A stretch of 64,000 bases of DNA from Tillus elongatus (taxonomy: Eukaryota > Arthropoda > Insecta > Coleoptera > Cleridae): the NCBI GenBank assembly GCA_964006375.1, contig OZ023266.1:69526891-69590890 (forward strand), written 5' to 3'. Shown in pieces: positions 39,600 through 51,454 of this stretch. A program made the translations under genes and the position numbers. Position 1 is the first letter of the stretch, and every line of letters begins with the position of its first letter. The notes below the pieces were generated by a model. The model was given only the letters and a program-made list of their open reading frames with translations. It was not told where the DNA came from and searched no databases.

Positions 39600-41090
39600 A
39601 TACAGGCTGGTCCAAATGTGTGACTACTGCTATTTCCGAAACTATGAGAGTTGCGAGGTCGGTTAAATTGGAGTGTTTTTAATAGTCCAGACTACTTTCA
39701 TTTGTACAGGATGTCTAAAAAGCAGTATCAGTATAAAGGTTGTTTCTTTAAATGAAATGATCCGTTTTTTTGCAAATTTGAATTCTAGTGAAAAATCTAT
39801 GTTTATTTAATGTAATGTATCCCGTACCTACCTAAATGCTACCTTCTTTTAAATAAGAGAGAAATAAAATTTTAAACATTAAACACATTATATTAAACGA
39901 AAATTATTTACTATAAAAGAATATGTCTGCTTATTTTAATAAATGTTGGAAGTGGTATCCATTCACAGCTCTACAATCACCTAATCCATACACAAACCCT
40001 CTTTGCATGTTAGTAACAACATGAGGGGTAATTTGCCTTATCGTTGCTATCATTCTTATTTCAAGTCTTTTAAATGCTTTGACTTATTCTTGTATACTCC
40101 CTCTTTAACTTAGCCACATAATAAGAGGTAGACCGGAGTCGAATCGGGTGACCTTGCTGGTCACTCAATTTCGCCCCGCCAGTCTGTCTTACGATCAGAA
40201 AAAGTATTGTCAAAATATCTTCGAATATATGAGCTTAAATTAAAATAGCTCCATCATGCTGAAACCAGATCCTACCATCAAACGTATCTGGAACATCTTG
40301 ATTTGGATATAGTGTAATTAAGATAGGTACAAGTTCCTCCTCTAGAAATGACAGGTATCGCAGGCCATTTAATGTTGCCTAAAAAACAGCCTGATTATTC
40401 TATTCTTGATAATTCCCGTCCAAACATTAATTTTCTCCCGATATTGCGTATGACCCTCTCTGTACCATTGTGCATTTTTCATAAGATAACACAAAATAAT
40501 CAAATAATAAGAATACGTTTGTCAAAAAGTGAATTAGAATGACAGCACTATGAAAACCGCTGGTGTCATTATGGCCCATATGATTTTAGCTACGCTTGCG
40601 ATGAAACGGCTAATTACTCCAGATATTGTTACTAACGTTCAAATAGAGTTTGTGGACAGATTGGGTCATTGTGAAGTTGTAAGCAGGTTAACATTTCGAA
40701 AAAATGCACGGACAATTCGATTTTTATTTTAATTTGCATTGAAAATATCTCATTTTCAATTATCAATACCACAGATGCCCCAGAGGACTTATTTGCTCAA
40801 AAACACATATAATATTATCCACCTATATTGTATTTAAAATCTTTCCGTATATACTTTATATATGTCAATGACCTTAGTAGTCGAGAAATAATTTTCTGTT
40901 CTAAAATAAATAAAAGAAAATAAAAAGTTGTCAATAATTGGCAAACAGTTGAAGATAGGTATAGGATATCATACATGAAATATGTCCAGAATTTTCCAAA
41001 GAATCCAAAAATGCAATTACAGATAGGGTGTTCTATTTTAAAAGGTGACGTTGACGTGATATTTTATTTATGCAACACCCTGTATATACT
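39600..41090. mobile_element. Mariner remnant with minus-strand transposase
   Basis: A left end ACAGGCTGGTCCAAATGTGTG at 39602 resembles Tc1/mariner termini. An AGGGTGTTCTATTTT / AACACCCTGTATA pair lies at 41024-41088. The arms between do not pair well, so limits are approximate. Confidence 0.45.
39930..40480 (-). pseudogene. Tc1/mariner transposase C-terminal half, degraded
   Basis: The minus strand gives ATLNGLRYLSFLEEELVPIL, then FDGRIWFQHDGA (second catalytic Asp) at about 40255-40285. A decayed third region follows: RQTGGAKLSDQQGHPIRL, where the family has G-rich, W.ARSPDLTPLDF. A C-terminal stretch runs to 39930. Several frameshifts; the first catalytic region is missing. Plus-strand frames here (40348-40542) are shadows. 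Confidence 0.6.
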
Positions 41091-41206
41091 AGTATTAGCT
41101 AAAAATGTAGAAATAAAAATAAAGTTGACGCGTCCAAACGTTTACCTGTATGTCTGTTATTCCAAACTTTATCACCAGCTTATATATTATGAGGTCAGTA
41201 TATAAT

Positions 41207-43062
41207 TATAAATTGACATTTTTCAACGTGAAAATGCGATCCGTATCTTCATACCCTTCGAATGACAGGTACCACCCCTTTTTTTAAGGGGAAGTATAGG
41301 CTTGTGGTATGTCGTTTGAATGGTCTGTTCATTCTCTATTCAAAAATGTTATCGTTTTCAAGTTTATTGCAACAATTAAGATAGAATAAAATAAAATCCT
41401 TTGGTTACCGAAATTCGCTATAAAATACTCAAAACTTATTACAATATTGTAATTAGTATACTCAAAACCTATTTCCCGTTTAGGTCTTGAAGATAAGAAA
41501 GTAAGTAAAAACCATAGTAATGTGCTTTTTACATTGTATTTATTAAAAATACATTAAAGAGTTTCCGAGGCAATGTTAGTTTGTTTAAAACGCCTAAGCA
41601 AATTGTTTTGTAATTATAAGTTGTCATTTTAATTGTGAGTATTATAATATTAGTTTGAATTTCGTTAACTTCAATTCTGAAAAATCGTTAAATTAACGGA
41701 AATGCATAAAATAACAGTTATACAAATGATTGGTTACGGAGATAAAATCCGAACACAACATGAAGTAACTCGCCTATTTCATGAGAAATTTCCTGATTTA
41801 CTGCCTATATCCCAATGGACAATAAGTAAAATAGAGAAGCTGTTTGGCGAGTTTGGTCATGTAAGGCAGATAAAAAAAGCAGCCAATGAACTGAGTGATG
41901 AAATCAAATTAGATGTGATGCTTGAATTTGTGGAAAACCCACATACATCGACTAGACAGGCATCCACTACATTTAATGTTAGCCTTGCATCGATAGTTAA
42001 CACATATTAAAAGAAAATAAAATGCATCCATATAAAATGATATCTACTCAGGAGCTCATGGAAGAAGATTTTGATAGGAGAACTTGTTTTTGTGAGTGAA
42101 TGATGGACATGTTGAATAACACTATTATCCAATTAGAAGACGTTATGTTTTCTGATGAGTGCACTTTTTCACTTAACAGTCATGCTAATCGCCAAAATTG
42201 TCGCTAACGGGCAACGACAAATCCTCACTGGATGAGAGAAGGACACACAAAATGCCCTCAAAAGGTTAATGTTTGGGCAGGGATTGTTAAAAACCATATC
42301 ATTGGTCCCTTTTTCATTGAGGGTAATTTGAATAGCGATATATATTTGGCACTACTTCAAAATGATGTCATTCCAACTTTGGCAAATTTAGATCCTGATC
42401 TAGGAAACCCTCAAGTTTCAGTGAATACGGTATGGTTTCAGCAGGATGGAGCACCAAAACATTTCCAACGTAATGTCCGGCAGTACCTCGATGCAATATT
42501 TCCCAATCGGTGGGTAGGGAGGCGAATATCGATAGAATGGCAGCGCGATCACCTGATCTTACCTTATTAGATTTCTTTTTGATAGGGATATGTGAAGAGC
42601 ATTGTGTACAAAACTAAAACTTTTGATTCAAATGACTTAAAAGAACGAACAACGCTTGCGATTAGGTCAATCACGCCTGATATGTTAAATAATGTTAGAA
42701 GACAGTTTTAGTTAAGATTAGGGTGTTGCCAAGAAGTTCGCGGTAAACATTTTGAACATCTACTTCATTGACATTCATAGTTCTTTTTAGTGTTTTACAT
42801 TTTATTACAGTTTGCATTACATTTTAGTTTTTTATTGTATTGTAGCGAATTTCGGTAACCACATGATTTTATTTTATTCTATCTTAATTGTTGCAAGAAA
42901 CTTGAAAACAATAACATTTTTGAATAGAGAATGAATAGACCATTTAAACGACATATCACAAGCCTATACTTCCCCTTTAAAAAATTGGGGTTGTACCTGT
43001 CATTCGAAGGGGGTTGAAGGTAAGGATCGCATTTTCACGTTGAAAAATGTCAATTTGTAATT
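41207..43062. mobile_element. Long-TIR mariner element (~1.86 kb)
   Basis: Inverted arms of about 220 bp lie at 41207-41424 and 42843-43062. Paired blocks include AAATTGACATTTTTCAACGT, CTTCGAATGACAGGTACCA, GTATAGGCTTGTG and GGTTACCGAAATTCGCTA. The degraded transposase lies between them. Its interrupted sister copy is at 12628-14760. Confidence 0.8.
41702..42771 (+). pseudogene. Tc1/mariner transposase pseudogene (DD41D)
   Basis: The N-terminal HTH part is intact (MHKITVIQMIGYGDKIRTQ to about 42010, with ARQ-like second HTH TSTRQASTTFNVS). A stop and frameshifts follow. FSDECTFSLNSHANRQNC (first Asp) starts near 42150, and VNVWAGIVKNHIIGPFF to VWFQQDGAPKHF (second Asp) is open in 42232-42500. 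One base is missing before ARSPDLTLLDFF (third Asp, about 42565). The tail GKHFEHLLH ends with TGA at 42771. With the frame corrected in thought only for counting, 41 residues lie between the last two aspartates. Nonfunctional. Confidence 0.8.
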
Positions 43063-43915
43063 TAAATTTGACGTGTTTCGGTATTTTTTATAAGAATGTA
43101 CAGTCACCGAAGTAATGAATTTATTCAATTTGGCTTTTACACAATGTATGCACTTTTATAATCCGCCGGCTGTCGTACATTATTTACCAATTTTCACTGA
43201 ATGCCTATACATCGGCAATCTTAATATTTTCATATTGTCCTATAACCGTATTTCATAAAAGCAGTTAGTGTCAAAGGTTTAGTAAATATGGTATTTACTT
43301 CATTTTAACACCCAAACTAATCATTGGACGATAAAGATCTAAACTGTAGGGTCCACAAAACAAGGTCTTATAGGCGTATTTAGAAACCACAGGCATTTAT
43401 ATGAGGTATTAAGGACAGAGTGCTTAATTATATCTGTAGTATGGGCTTACATTAACCGAATTACTTAACGATACCATTAGGCTGAGCGTGTCCACAGCGG
43501 GATGTGTATTTATTTACGTTTCGTATAAAGATGACGTCGACGGTAAACTCTGAGAGCACAAATATAGAAGAGAGTATTGCTGTATCGGGGTACACCGGTA
43601 AAAGCTTTCAGCATTAAATCACGTCTGGATTTACGTCATTATGACCAGTCCAATTACAGAATTATGATTCTTAGTAGATTTTTTTCCTGTAGAGAAATAT
43701 AAAAATATAAAAGTGTGGTCGCAATAGGACAACCAACTTCATGGCGAAAGCTTGTTGTATAAAATATATACAGCATGGCCTATCGCAAACGCAACGAAAG
43801 GGGTTTTTGAGTATGTAACCTTCTCTCTTTGAAAATCGCTTTGACAAGATGTTTTTGAGGGGGACACTTTATTGCATACATATCCAAGGGGCTATGAAGT
43901 AGCCGGAAAACGGGG
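43063..43915. other. No gene recognised
   Basis: No exon or repeat end was identified. TATACAGCATGGCCTATCGC at about 43768 may be an eroded mariner-type end. Confidence 0.35.
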
Positions 43916-43919
43916 TAGA

Positions 43920-44040
43920 TTCCCTATTTAAAATTTTAAATAGCAATTAACACATCTACTGGATTAGGAAATCCAGCAGGCTTTCCAAAGATGTGTTACT
44001 TGATTTGCTATTTAAAATTTTAAATAGGAAAGCTATTCAA
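43920..44040. repeat. Fold-back sequence with palindromic arms
   Basis: CTATTTAAAATTTTAAATAG, itself a perfect palindrome, occurs at about 43923 and again at about 44017. Inside are AACACATCT and its complement AGATGTGTT. The arms enclose about 40 bases. Could form a hairpin or cruciform. Confidence 0.7.
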
Positions 44041-44342
44041 TCATGTACACGGTTTTCAGATCTCTTGAAAATTTTGGTGAGAAAATTCAACATCAAATTT
44101 TTTGTGGCCAATCTCTATCTTTGGTAAAAGCGTTATTTTCCGATGTCTTAAATAATGATTCAGTTGGAAAATTTTCAGTTGGTAAATTCTGACGGTGACA
44201 GTATTTTGTTAGCGTTTTTAGCGAATTTTTATAGAAAAAGCTCGTCAATGAGATGATGATGAGTTTTAAATTTTAGAAGAACTTCTTCAACTCTATACTA
44301 ACTAAAACCACAAGAACCCACAGTCAAAATCAGTTTTAATTG

Positions 44343-44438
<96 letters not shown>

Positions 44439-44859
44439 ATGAGAGTACTTTAAAGGGTTGCAATCGGATATCTGAAAAACCGCTAGGAGTATTTTACAAA
44501 AAATTTGGTGATGATGATAAGTAGGCTGTGGGACACATTTTGAAATAGTTTTGACATATACGTCCCCTCCTAATTTTAAGGTGCCGGTGTCACGTTATGA
44601 ATGTCAAACGGAATGGTGATTTTTTTCAAAAATTCGATTTTCCGTGAAGAGCTGCGTATGTTCGTAGAAAATCGTTGCATTTTCTCCACTGTTTGCATAC
44701 GTATGAGTTTTCCAATAAATAAAATTATTAGAGTAAGAATAAACAACCTTTAAAGATTTTAACCAATTTCAAAATAGGCAATAAAACCGAAAATAACTAG
44801 ATTACAGGTTTAATTCGAAACATAACAATAAATTTAAATGAGATATTATTATACGCGCT

Positions 44860-45107
44860 ACCTACTTATCTGTTTAAAGTCGGTGACAAACGAATTAGGT
44901 ATCAGCTAGATAGACTACGTCGACTCTCGCCACGTCGCAACTTTCTCCGCGCACGCGAGTGCGTGAACGTGGGTTGGTCTTTGATCATTACCAACATATT
45001 TAGGTATTTTATTAGAATTATATTTTTATATTAATTAAGGTGTTTATATCACTAGGTATTATTATGTTTCGGGCTTCGCACCGACTTCAAACAGATAAGT
45101 AGGTAGC
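44860..45107. mobile_element. Short MITE with 28-bp inverted ends
   Basis: CTACCTACTTATCTGTTT plus AAAGTCGGTG at the left is mirrored at the right by CACCGACTTCAAACAGATAAGTAGGTAG-type sequence (45080-45107). Total about 248 bp. The interior has a GC-rich CGCGCACGCGAGTGCGTG block. No coding sequence; the superfamily is not evident. Confidence 0.7.
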
Positions 45108-45299
45108 CCTTAAAATAAATTTTCACTTTATAGTGCCTATTTGAACTCGGTTTAATTTTGTCCCCCGTTTTTAGTGTAGATGTACGTAGGTGGTGAATAC
45201 AGTATTATAAAACAGCTATAATATAATAAAACTCTCGTATTACAGTATAACTTTAAGTTACATAGATTATAAGAGGATTTGCCACTATTTCACTAAGAT

Positions 45300-45725
45300 G
45301 CCATCATCAGATCCTAACATACTAAAAGCGGAACCATATCAGGATATACCCTTTCAAACAAATAATGGTTTTTCAAGATTGATCCACAATTACCGAAAAT
45401 ATCGGTGAACATAAATAAGAAAAATAATTTTAGAAGACTTCGATTTCCCTAAAATCCCACCATGCGACCCTGACTTGGTGAAAATGCAGTATACCCTTTC
45501 AAACAAAAAAATATGTTTTAAAATTGGCCAAAAGTTGACGAAAATCTAAGTGACTATATATAAAAAATACTTTTTAAGGATTTCCGTGAGATCCCATTAT
45601 CAGATCCAGACTTGGTGAAAATGGGACCACCTCAAGAGTATCACCTTTTCAAATATTTTTTAAAATTTGTTCACAATTGACTAAAATATCGGCAAACATA
45701 TATCCTCTTTTTTTGAAGTCGGTTA
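45300..45725. repeat. Three degenerate direct repeats of ~150 bp
   Basis: Each unit has a version of CCATCATCAGATCC, then TATACCCTTTCAAACAAA, then a CACAATTGACCGAAAATATCGG-like block and TTTTTTGAAGTCGG or similar. Units start near 45300, 45455 and 45595. They fill the interior of the 44436-46230 element. Confidence 0.55.
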
Positions 45726-45741
45726 ACTAGCGTCAAATACC

Positions 45742-46010
45742 TTAAATTTTACGGCGGTTGCGTCCTAAAAGCTGTTCTAAATGTCCATTCACTTCCAAAC
45801 ATTTAAAAATGCTTCTTTTGCCATGTCCAATCCGATCTCTCATATTTTCCGGAGTGGTTGGTATTATAGCCACAACTTTTTTCTTTATAAATCCCCAAAA
45901 GAAAAAATCTAAAGACGTGAGATCAGCAGACGTTGCGGGCCAGTTTACCGGGCCACCAAACCTTTCTCGAAACATATTATTTGAATGCAATGAAGATTTA
46001 CGTATATACG
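45742..46010 (-). pseudogene. Tc1/mariner transposase C-terminus
   Basis: The minus strand gives FRERFGGPVNWPATSADLTS, the third catalytic region LDFFFWGFIKKKV, then TTPENMRDRIG, a deletion, and KCLEVNGHLEQLL near the stop. Everything upstream of the third aspartate is missing, and the fragment lies right against the element's right arm, so an internal deletion joined them. Confidence 0.7.
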
Positions 46011-46234
46011 CATTTCTTCATGGATAATCGAATTTTTAAAGAACAACACCATTTAACTTGACATTTATGACGTGACACGGGCGTTTGGCAGTTAGGGGGA
46101 GGAGTAAGTGTCAAAAATATTTCATAATGTGTCGTCAAGTCTACTTGTCACCTCATCAAATTTGTAGTAAATGATTCCAAGTGATTTTTCAGATATTCGA
46201 TTGTAACACTTTAAAATCATCACACTGTGTCCAT

Positions 46235-47073
46235 TTCAAAAGGTTACACCACGGTTTTTCCGAAAACTGCTAAGAATTGCGAAGAACCCTAAAACACGTC
46301 GATTTTGTTTGCAAAGAGGTCCCTTTTTGAACTCAATCAGAATTTGTAGCATTTAGCCACCAGCGGGGGTTACTTTCACCGCTTTAGTTTAGATGAGCAA
46401 TATAGCTCGAGGAAATAAAATTTAATTTGTTCCCGGAAAAACTGGTGCGATTAAGCTGCATAACGAACTTATTCATGCTATTTACAAAAAACGTAGCTGC
46501 CAAATGATAAATGTGGCAGGAGTTTTCCCTTATTAATCGCTTGCATGGTTTCGTTTAGCTGCCCCGATCAACTCAGTTTTTTAACGAGAATTTTGTTAGA
46601 AATTTTTTTATCTCCGAAGCTTATTACGTAATTTTTTTAACATCGTACACATGCTTTTTCTATAGAGGTTTTACTCTGTATCAGAATTGAAGACCATTGC
46701 TTAATGGAAAATTGAGATTTACAATGTTTTTATAAAAATGCGCTACCATAACGCACTTGCTGCATCCAGACCTGTTTTCAGCACATATTTATCAATCTAA
46801 CTACACAATTTTTTGTTTAGGGTATTTAATTATTTTAATAAAAATTGGCTACAATACGCACTTGCACTGTGGCTCTTCACATCTGAGGCTGACAAAAAAC
46901 GTAAACTTATAATTGATTTTTTGGGAAACATATAAGGCAAATAAAATGAGGTGTCAATTTAAATATCGCACACACATTGAAGAACCTATTAAACAACTGT
47001 CACGCAAAATTTTCTTCTCCAGAGGCCGTACTTGTTTCAGAATCTTTATTTGAAATTAAATTATTGTGACATG
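46235..47073. other. HINE-like remnant and unassigned DNA
   Basis: Apart from the copy R 5' part (46425-46772), no gene is recognised. ATTGGCTACAATACGCACTTGCACTG near 46845 may be another eroded HINE-like end. Confidence 0.35.
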
Positions 47074-49408
47074 TACAGGATAGCTCAAATTCGAACCTCA
47101 TCATTGGGATCTCGGAAACTGTAAGAGATACAACGTCGGCAAAGTTGCGTAATTTGATGCTAAGCAAAATGCAGTTTAGAAAATCTCCAAATACTTCCGG
47201 TGATAATCGGAAAAAAAACGAAAACTCACAAAATCTGTTTCATTTTTTCTGGCGTTATTTAAAAAGATAAAAAAAAACACACACTTCATCAAGGTAACTT
47301 TTCCTCTCCTACAACATAGCATATTCAAATTTGAAATGCGATGTTTCGTCTTTCAGAAACCATCAACTCCATTTTTTCAAATACGGTCCTGGATTTTTTA
47401 TTTCCTATTTTGTTACCTTTGGACTACCTCAATGCCTCATCACAACTTTTGAATTTCAAACGTTTTGTAACAAATAATGACATTTTCCCTCTTTCTTGTA
47501 AATATTTAATACGGCTCTGCTTTTGAAACAAAGTATTTCTTCAATAATATAATTTGATTAGGTAGGTAAAGATGAACCCGAATTTATGATTATGAGTCAA
47601 ATATTTTAAGTTCAATCCAATGCAATGCAATGACATGTCTGTTCGTTCATCTCGGAGGCTTTGATATTCAGAAATATCAAGCTTGCTTGTCATAATATGA
47701 CAACAGAGCTTTGGACAATTTAACTTTCAAAATAAACATTAAGAGAGCAAAAATGGTGTTTTCCAGTTTCTAGAAACGCGATTTACTTCGGATTTATTAT
47801 AGTAATAACAGAAACTCGCACATCTCATGTAAACGCTATTTAGAGCAATACCCCGAGCGTCCACAACCCCATTATTTATATTTTAACAATTTGGACAGAA
47901 ATTTAGGTCTCTTTGGTAGTTTTGGTAAACCTAGATAGAAATTCGTACCGCTAACGAATGGAAGCCGAATATGAAGAAGCTGTTTTAAATGCTGCAAGTA
48001 TCGTTATAAAATGATGCTATGAAATCTTTTATTACTATAATATTTTGAGATAACATGTCAAAGATCTTTCACCAAAACGGTTTGTTAAAGGTTACGGGAA
48101 TTCCTTGTGGTTCAACACGGCAATTTGCTTCAGAACTGAATATGACTAGAAGTCGAATTCAGAGGGTTTTCAAAAAACATAAGTATCATCCCTATAAACT
48201 TCATGTTTGCCAAGAACTAAGACTAGGAGACAAGGACAGAAGGCTTGAATCCTGCAATTGGCTTGATGGAAAAATGCAACAAGATGATGCTTTCTTAAAT
48301 AAAATCATCTGGGCAGATGAATGTAATTTTTCCACAAGCGGCCTTTTTAACAGATACAATGAGCATTATTATGCAGTGGAAAATCCGTACCAAAATCGGC
48401 AAGTTCGAAGACAGGGACGAAAATCGTTCAATGTTTGGGTTGGAATGTATCGAACCAAAATCTTAGGAGTAATTATTTATGATGCAAACTAAAATACTGA
48501 ACGGTATCTTCATTTAATCCATAATTATATATTCGATGCGCTTGAAGATGAAACGTTGAATATGCTGCGGCAGCTGTGGTGGCAACAGGATGGTGCACCA
48601 GCCCATAAGGGCAGTAACCGAGTTTCTTAATGAAACATTTCCCAATCAATAGATTGGAAACCAACGAGTAGTGCGCTGGCCTGCCAGAAGTCCTGATTTG
48701 TCCCCGTTGGGATTCTTGAAAAATTGGTTATTCAAGGATACTTTTCCGAATGATATAAACATTTTGCGCCAAAAGTTAGTGTTAGAGTTAACAACTCTAC
48801 GAGCAAGAGGAAGAATAATCCACCGGGCTGTTACGAACAATCTGCGAAGACGTTTGCGAAAATGCATAGAAGTTCAGAGGGGCTTATTCGAGCATTTACT
48901 TTAGGTTTTTTAATTTGTCCATTTTAAAAGTTAAGTAAGCATGAAATATTTTCAAGAAATACTGAAAATGTAATTTGTTGTTGTGAAAACGTTTCAAATT
49001 CAAAATTTGTAATGAGGCATTGTTTTCAGGTGGTCGAATGGTAAAAAAATATGAAATAAAAATCCAGGGCCGTATTTGAAAAAATGGAGTTGATGATGGT
49101 TTCTGTAAGACGAAACATCGGATTTTAAATTTGAAAATGCTATGTTGTAGGAGAGGAAAAGTGACCTTGATGAAGTGTAATTCATTTTGTTATATCTTTT
49201 CAAATAACGCCAGAAAAAAATAAAACAGATGTTATGAGTTTTCGGTTTTTTCCGATTATCACCGGAAGTATTCGGAATTTTCTAATTTTCTAAACTGCAT
49301 TTTGCTGAGCATCAAATTACGCAACTTTGCCATCATTTAACCGACGTTGTATCTCTTACAGTTTCCGAGATACCAATGATGAGGCTCGAATTTGAGCCAC
49401 CCTGTACC
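47074..49408. mobile_element. Long-TIR mariner element (~2.3 kb)
   Basis: The ends ACAGGATAGCTCAAATTCGA and the inverted AATTTGAGCCACCCTGTAC are followed by arms of about 400 bp (47074-47475, 48985-49408). These pair via CTCGGAAACTGTAAGAGATACAA, CACTTCATCAAGGTAAC-like and CATCAACTCCATTTTTTC-like blocks. The transposase pseudogene 48055-48904 lies between. Confidence 0.85.
48055..48904 (+). pseudogene. Tc1/mariner transposase pseudogene
   Basis: The frame opened at 48055 contains the second HTH (STRQFASELNMTRSRIQRVF) and the first catalytic Asp in IWADECNF (about 48308). It reaches a TAA at 48490; the same frame continues beyond with NTERYLHLIHN and WWQQDGAPAHK (second Asp, about 48590). A frameshift near 48612 is followed by WPARSPDLSPLGFL, where the third catalytic Asp is replaced by Gly, then a tail ending VQRGLFEHLL. 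The DUF4817-like N-terminus is only weakly visible upstream (about 47957). About 39 residues separate the second and third positions. Confidence 0.8.
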
Positions 49409-51142
49409 TTTGTTAAACAATCGGCCACCCTTCCAGAAGCAAATGATCGCCTTAAATGTTAACGTCGCTACATTTTTAACTGCCAAAAAAAGTCTACTTC
49501 AAATATATTTCTTGTAAACATTTTAATTAAATGAAGAAAAGTAACTATTAAAACAGATACTTAAGAATTTGTAAAATGCATTTCATGCAACACTGGTCTT
49601 GTACAAACCTCATCTGCCTCAGAATCTTTGTTAAAAATCGCTAATTGTTCCCTAAGCGTTTCTTTACAAAAAGAATCAAATAGAAGTATACGGTTGAGAA
49701 AGTGATACCTTGGGCAGACCAAAATATTCTGGATAACCATCAGATTTATCAGAAAGTAACATTATTTAAAAAGTTACAACACTTAAGAAGAATAAGACTA
49801 CGTATTAAGCACCGTGCTCGTTTTTGAAATTATCCCACTAACAAACAAACTTGATTTGCAACACTTCCCATCAACACCTTGTATTGTCTCAGTGCGCAGT
49901 TAGATCTATCTAGTTTTGAAAGTAACCTATGTGCCTAGTTTAGTTTCTGCACATAGAAGGCTTTTAAAAAAATATTTTTTTTGGAATAATTAATACATAT
50001 ATCTCAGTATTGACACAACTTTGTATAAAAGTTAGTTGCATTAAAGTGTTAAATTTAAAGGTCACGTACATGCACCTGATCTTAGCTAGACAAAACACCA
50101 TGTATAAAATATTAAAGAAGAAAAATCTTTTAAAAAGCATCCTGTGGATATCTTTATTATTTAGCTTTATTGCCTATTAGTCCTTGTTTTGTATTAATAT
50201 CTATGACACTTATATTTCACGTCTCTCAATATTTACTCGACGATAAAATCATCAACAATCAGATATTACGAGGCTCTTAGCATTTAACTTTATCAATATC
50301 TATAAGCTTTTATGCGTTCATCGTTCTGGGTAAAGCTAGAGAGACATCATTATGTTTAACTGCTCGTATAAAATGGAATAACCGTATTTGTAGCTGATAA
50401 AAGAACCTCACAGAAAGCTAATTTAATTCATAAACTCCCCAGGAAACTACCGCTAGTTCTTAATTTATGTTTATGCGCTACAGCATAATATACAGCGTGT
50501 TTCATAATTGAATGTGATCCTTAAGGGTAATAATTATTCTTGGATTATTTTTAAAAAATTCCTTATCTGAACATAGTTCTGCAACCGCTTTCTTTCTGAT
50601 ATGCAGGGTTAAGTACATATTTTTTTGGAGAACCCAATTCATCACAATACAGTTTTTAGTCATGGCGATCGTTTCGCCAACAAACTTGGCGTCATCGGGG
50701 GGATGAATAAACTGAGGGAATAAAGACTATAACTACTATCTATATGTTGGTTGTCAAGCAGTTGCCAACAGTGTCCTCTACAAAGGTATACAGGCCGACC
50801 CCCGGCTGTTTAGTCTTAAATCCCTGTAAATAAAATTGCACACCTGCTTTTGTAAAACTGTGTGTCGTTATCTTTATCCTTTGGGTTACTTAGCAAATTT
50901 GTTAATGTATTTTTTTTGTAGAACATGTTATCCGTAAACTGGCTTTCCTAAAAATGCTATTAAAACCTACCGTAATTTGCGGTTCAAATGATAAACAGAC
51001 AGCGGTTTTGTCTGTTTATCTTTTCTGAAAGTCGCAGATTCCGCTAACATTTTGTTGTTTTTTTTTTAATGTTTATTGAGTAATTTTTTCACTAAGAAGT
51101 GCGAGCAACCATTATCCTTAGCTACATTTTGAAAGATTCGAG
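49409..51142. other. No gene recognised
   Basis: Long AT-rich stretch without domain-bearing frames. It includes a hammerhead-like motif (50655-50705) and a facing ACAGCGTGTTTCATAATTG word at 50494 that resembles a mariner end. Confidence 0.4.
50655..50705 (-). ncRNA. Hammerhead-ribozyme-like motif (degenerate)
   Basis: The minus strand reads CCGATGA (consensus CTGATGA with one base lost), stem II GCCAA/TTGGC around GTTTG, GAAAC, stem III ACGATCGC, then C. Stem II is perfect. Likely a Penelope-like pLTR remnant. Confidence 0.45.
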
Positions 51143-51365
51143 TTTATTTGAGAAAGTAGAATGTCAGCGCGTTTCGCCCTTCGGAGGAGGCGCAAACCGT
51201 CGGTCCCGTGTCCATGCGACGTTGGGCACGATAAAGATCCATACCCGCCTAACAGCCTAACAGAAAGGCAGGGGTTTGGAAAAACTTGCAGGATAGTGAG
51301 GCGAAGCTGCCCCCTGGCGTCGGTGACTGGCCATGGTCACGGAAACAGGCCGACGTTAAAGCAAG
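51143..51365 (+). mobile_element. SINE, 5'-truncated copy
   Basis: It matches the body of the SINE at 62112-62462 over about 220 bp: TTTCGCCCTTCGGAGGAGGC, GTCGGTCCCGTGTCCATGCG, AAAGATCCATACCCGCCT, AGGCAGGGGTTTGG and TGGCGTCGGTGACTGGCC. The tRNA-like head is missing. Here an extra AACAGCCT duplicates part of the body. Confidence 0.75.
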
Positions 51366-51454
51366 GAAAATATATATTCAAGTTCTCTGTTGTATATTTC
51401 TTTATTAAAGAGAAACTGTATTAATCTATGAACCATAAAATTCAAACTAGCTGC

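Larger units (their letters stand above)
44436..46230. mobile_element. Long-TIR mariner element with secondary insertions
   Basis: Inverted arms of about 250-265 bp lie at 44436-44690 and 45975-46230. They share CAATCGGATATCTGAAAAA, GTGTCACGTTATGAATGTCA and AAAATTCGATTTTCC with inverted counterparts. The interior holds a small MITE (44860-45107), a degenerate tandem repeat (45300-45725) and the end of a transposase gene on the minus strand. Confidence 0.75.
44205..46772 (-). mobile_element. HINE-like element (copy R) split by a mariner
   Basis: The minus-strand 3' half at 44205-44343 (AGCGAATTTTTATAGAAAAAGC, then AACCCACAGTCAAAATCAG) runs into (TA)n at 44344-44436. After the mariner insertion the body resumes near 46425 (TTCCCGGAAAAACTGG) and the 5' end lies at 46772 (ATAACGCACTTGCTGCATCC on plus). 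Confidence 0.65.

Noticed and set aside
40348..40732. Plus-strand open frames of 60-64 codons
   Set aside because: The minus strand carries the transposase motif WFQHDGA and neighbours; the plus frames lack domains.
45758..46027. 89-codon plus-strand open frame
   Set aside because: Antisense of the transposase C-terminus with DLTSLDFFFWG.
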